This document shows positions 62,429 to 64,000 of a stretch of DNA of 64,000 bases, piece after piece. Location of the stretch: assembly GCA_019358875.1 (NCBI GenBank), contig JAHHIF010000010.1, positions 62,001-126,000 on the forward strand, in the 5' to 3' direction. The stretch comes from Symplocastrum torsivum CPER-KK1 (lineage in GTDB: Bacteria; Cyanobacteriota; Cyanobacteriia; Cyanobacteriales; Coleofasciculaceae). The position numbers were made by a program, and so were the translations under genes. Below the pieces are notes generated by a model. It had not been told where the DNA came from, ran no database searches, and worked only from the letters and a program-made list of their open reading frames with translations. Position 1 is the stretch's first letter, and every line of letters begins with the position of its first letter.

Positions 62429-63913
62429 ATGACCTCTGCTGTACGGGTTAAAACGCAGTACGAAGCAATCATTGGTCTAGAAACCCATTGTCAGCTGAGT
62501 ACACAAACCAAGATTTTTTCTGATTCCTCCACAGAATTTGGTGCTACCCCGAATACAAACATCGATCCAATTTGTTTGGGAATGCCGGGAGTATTACCTG
62601 TACTCAATCAAAAGGTACTAGAGTACGCCGTAAAAGCAGGTTTGGCGCTGAACTGCCAGATTGCACCCTACAGCAAGTTCGATCGCAAGCAGTATTTTTA
62701 TCCTGACCTTCCTAAAAACTATCAGATTTCTCAATTTGACTTGCCAATTGCTGAGCATGGTTGGCTAGAGATTGAACTCCCTGATGAGGCGGGTAATCCA
62801 ATTCGGAAAAAGATTGGCATCACTCGTTTACATATGGAGGAAGATGCTGGCAAGTTGGTTCACGCAGGAAGTGACGGGCTTTCCGGTTCGACTTACTCTT
62901 TGGTCGATTACAACCGTGCGGGTGTGCCACTGATTGAAATTGTCTCGGAACCCGATATGCGTTCTGGTCAAGAAGCGGCAGAGTATGCCCAAGAGTTACG
63001 CCGGATTATGCGTTACATCGGTGTCAGTGATGGCAATATGCAGGAAGGCTCTCTACGCTGCGATGTCAATATTTCCGTGCGTCCTATCGGTCAACAGGAG
63101 TTTGGCACGAAGGTTGAAATCAAAAATATGAACTCCTTCAACGCCATCCAAAAAGCGATCGAATATGAGATTGAGCGGCAAATCGCTGCTGTCGAAGCTG
63201 GAGAGCGGATTATTCAAGAAACTCGGCTTTGGGAAGAAGGTAGCCAACGCACAATTAGTATGCGAGTTAAGGAAGGCTCTAGTGATTATCGCTATTTCCC
63301 GGAACCTGACCTTCCTCCGATTGAGGTTTCAAAACAACAGTTAGAGCAGTGGTGTAGTGAACTCCCTGAACTACCTGCCGAAAAACGGCACCGTTATGAA
63401 AGCGAGTTGGGGCTTTCTGCTTATGATGCCCGTGTGCTAACGGATGATCGACTAGTAGCTGAGTATTTTGAAGCGGCTGTCGCGGCTAAGGCGAATCCTA
63501 AACAAACTGCTAACTGGGTTATGGGAGACATCGCGGCTTATCTCAATACAGGGAAGCACACAATCACGGAGATTGCTCTCACACCGCTCATCCTGGCAGA
63601 ACTGATCACCCTGATTGAAGACGGCACGATTAGCGGCAAAATTGCTAAAGAACTGCTACCTGAACTGTTGTCTCAGGGTGGTTCCGTTAAAGAACTCGTT
63701 GAACGCAAGGGTCTAGTTCAAATCTCTGACACAGGTGAACTTGAAGCAATCATTGATGAAGTTATTGCTGCCAATCCCAAGGAATTAGAGCAGTATCGCA
63801 ACGGCAAAACCAAGCTCCAAGGCTTCTTTGTTGGGCAAGTGATGAAGAAAACCAGTGGGCGGGCTGACCCTAAACTGACAAACCAAATCCTAAGTAAGAA
63901 GCTGAACGGCTAG
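62429..63913 (+). CDS. gatB: Asp-tRNA(Asn)/Glu-tRNA(Gln) amidotransferase subunit B
   Basis: A 494-aa subunit of GatCAB, which converts mischarged Glu-tRNA(Gln) or Asp-tRNA(Asn) to the correct aminoacyl-tRNA. The catalytic cradle has [52 protein letters not shown] and [13 protein letters not shown], followed by [21 protein letters not shown]. The YqeY-like tail ends [33 protein letters not shown]. Length and motifs are standard. The 304-bp spacer upstream is unremarkable apart from the terminator of the previous gene. gatA and gatC are not in view. Confidence 0.97.
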   Translation: MTSAVRVKTQYEAIIGLETHCQLSTQTKIFSDSSTEFGATPNTNIDPICLGMPGVLPVLNQKVLEYAVKAGLALNCQIAPYSKFDRKQYFYPDLPKNYQISQFDLPIAEHGWLEIELPDEAGNPIRKKIGITRLHMEEDAGKLVHAGSDGLSGSTYSLVDYNRAGVPLIEIVSEPDMRSGQEAAEYAQELRRIMRYIGVSDGNMQEGSLRCDVNISVRPIGQQEFGTKVEIKNMNSFNAIQKAIEYEIERQIAAVEAGERIIQETRLWEEGSQRTISMRVKEGSSDYRYFPEPDLPPIEVSKQQLEQWCSELPELPAEKRHRYESELGLSAYDARVLTDDRLVAEYFEAAVAAKANPKQTANWVMGDIAAYLNTGKHTITEIALTPLILAELITLIEDGTISGKIAKELLPELLSQGGSVKELVERKGLVQISDTGELEAIIDEVIAANPKELEQYRNGKTKLQGFFVGQVMKKTSGRADPKLTNQILSKKLNG

Positions 63914-64000
63914 AACACCAGTACAGCAATCTTTGAAGAATCCCTCCCTAAAGCCGTGAGGCAGGCTGATTCTTGCTACTTTGGTCGCTTCGCCCTTACT

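Overview
The window looks like chromosomal DNA of a cyanobacterium, probably a filamentous, repeat-rich one. The octamer GCGATCGC (HIP1) recurs throughout, in genes and in spacers. Several genes are typical of cyanobacteria: btpA, a CRTISO-like desaturase, a Tab2/Atab2 protein, an IctB-like protein, a VKOR-thioredoxin fusion, a Gly-rich RRM protein, a DUF4278 protein, a PCP-reductase-type small protein and a CHAT-TPR protein. I cannot name the genus from sequence alone.

Layout. 1-4.1 kb: the end of an amino-acid ABC importer operon, a small unknown gene, tRNA-Ala(CGC), and a methyltransferase-HAD pair, all on the minus strand. 4.4-6.6 kb: the RNA ligase gene rtcB, split by what I read as a 1042-nt group I intron carrying a LAGLIDADG homing endonuclease gene. 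This is the most striking object in the window. 6.7-12.7 kb: a cold-shock-type RNA-binding protein, a Tat-exported DUF362 protein, an MDR oxidoreductase, YjbQ, a BrkB-type membrane protein and small unknowns.

12.7-17.6 kb is an accessory island of toxin-antitoxin-like genes: DUF433, a small protein with a retropepsin-like protease, an antitoxin-PIN pair, an AT-rich PIN-like gene and Uma2. It also holds their debris: two Uma2 3'-end remnants, a frameshifted antitoxin and a truncated second DUF433 copy inside a duplication of about 230 bp.

17.6-31 kb is mostly housekeeping: a carotenoid isomerase-like protein, TatC, a lytic transglycosylase, leucyl aminopeptidase, RimM with a previously hidden 51-aa gene, an aminotransferase, Tab2 and lipoproteins. 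31-40 kb: DNA polymerase I, Uma2, an SGNH hydrolase, a Ser/Thr kinase with TPRs, an AbrB-PIN module and a small gene graveyard. 40-54 kb: SmpB, IctB-like, a CHASE2-PAS-GGDEF cyclase, VKOR-Trx and BtpA, RimO, a DEAD-box helicase, threonine synthase, a SpoIID-domain protein and a pentapeptide-repeat protein. 54-64 kb: tRNA-Cys, a large TPR-CHAT protein with a DUF4384-like partner, an M16 peptidase, a fructosamine-kinase-like protein and GatB.

Spacers carry several dispersed repeat families. One, at 20.2 and 29.7 kb, has a two-hairpin architecture with covarying stems. Another has landed in frame inside the CHAT gene. All calls rest on reading the sequence; no database search was run.
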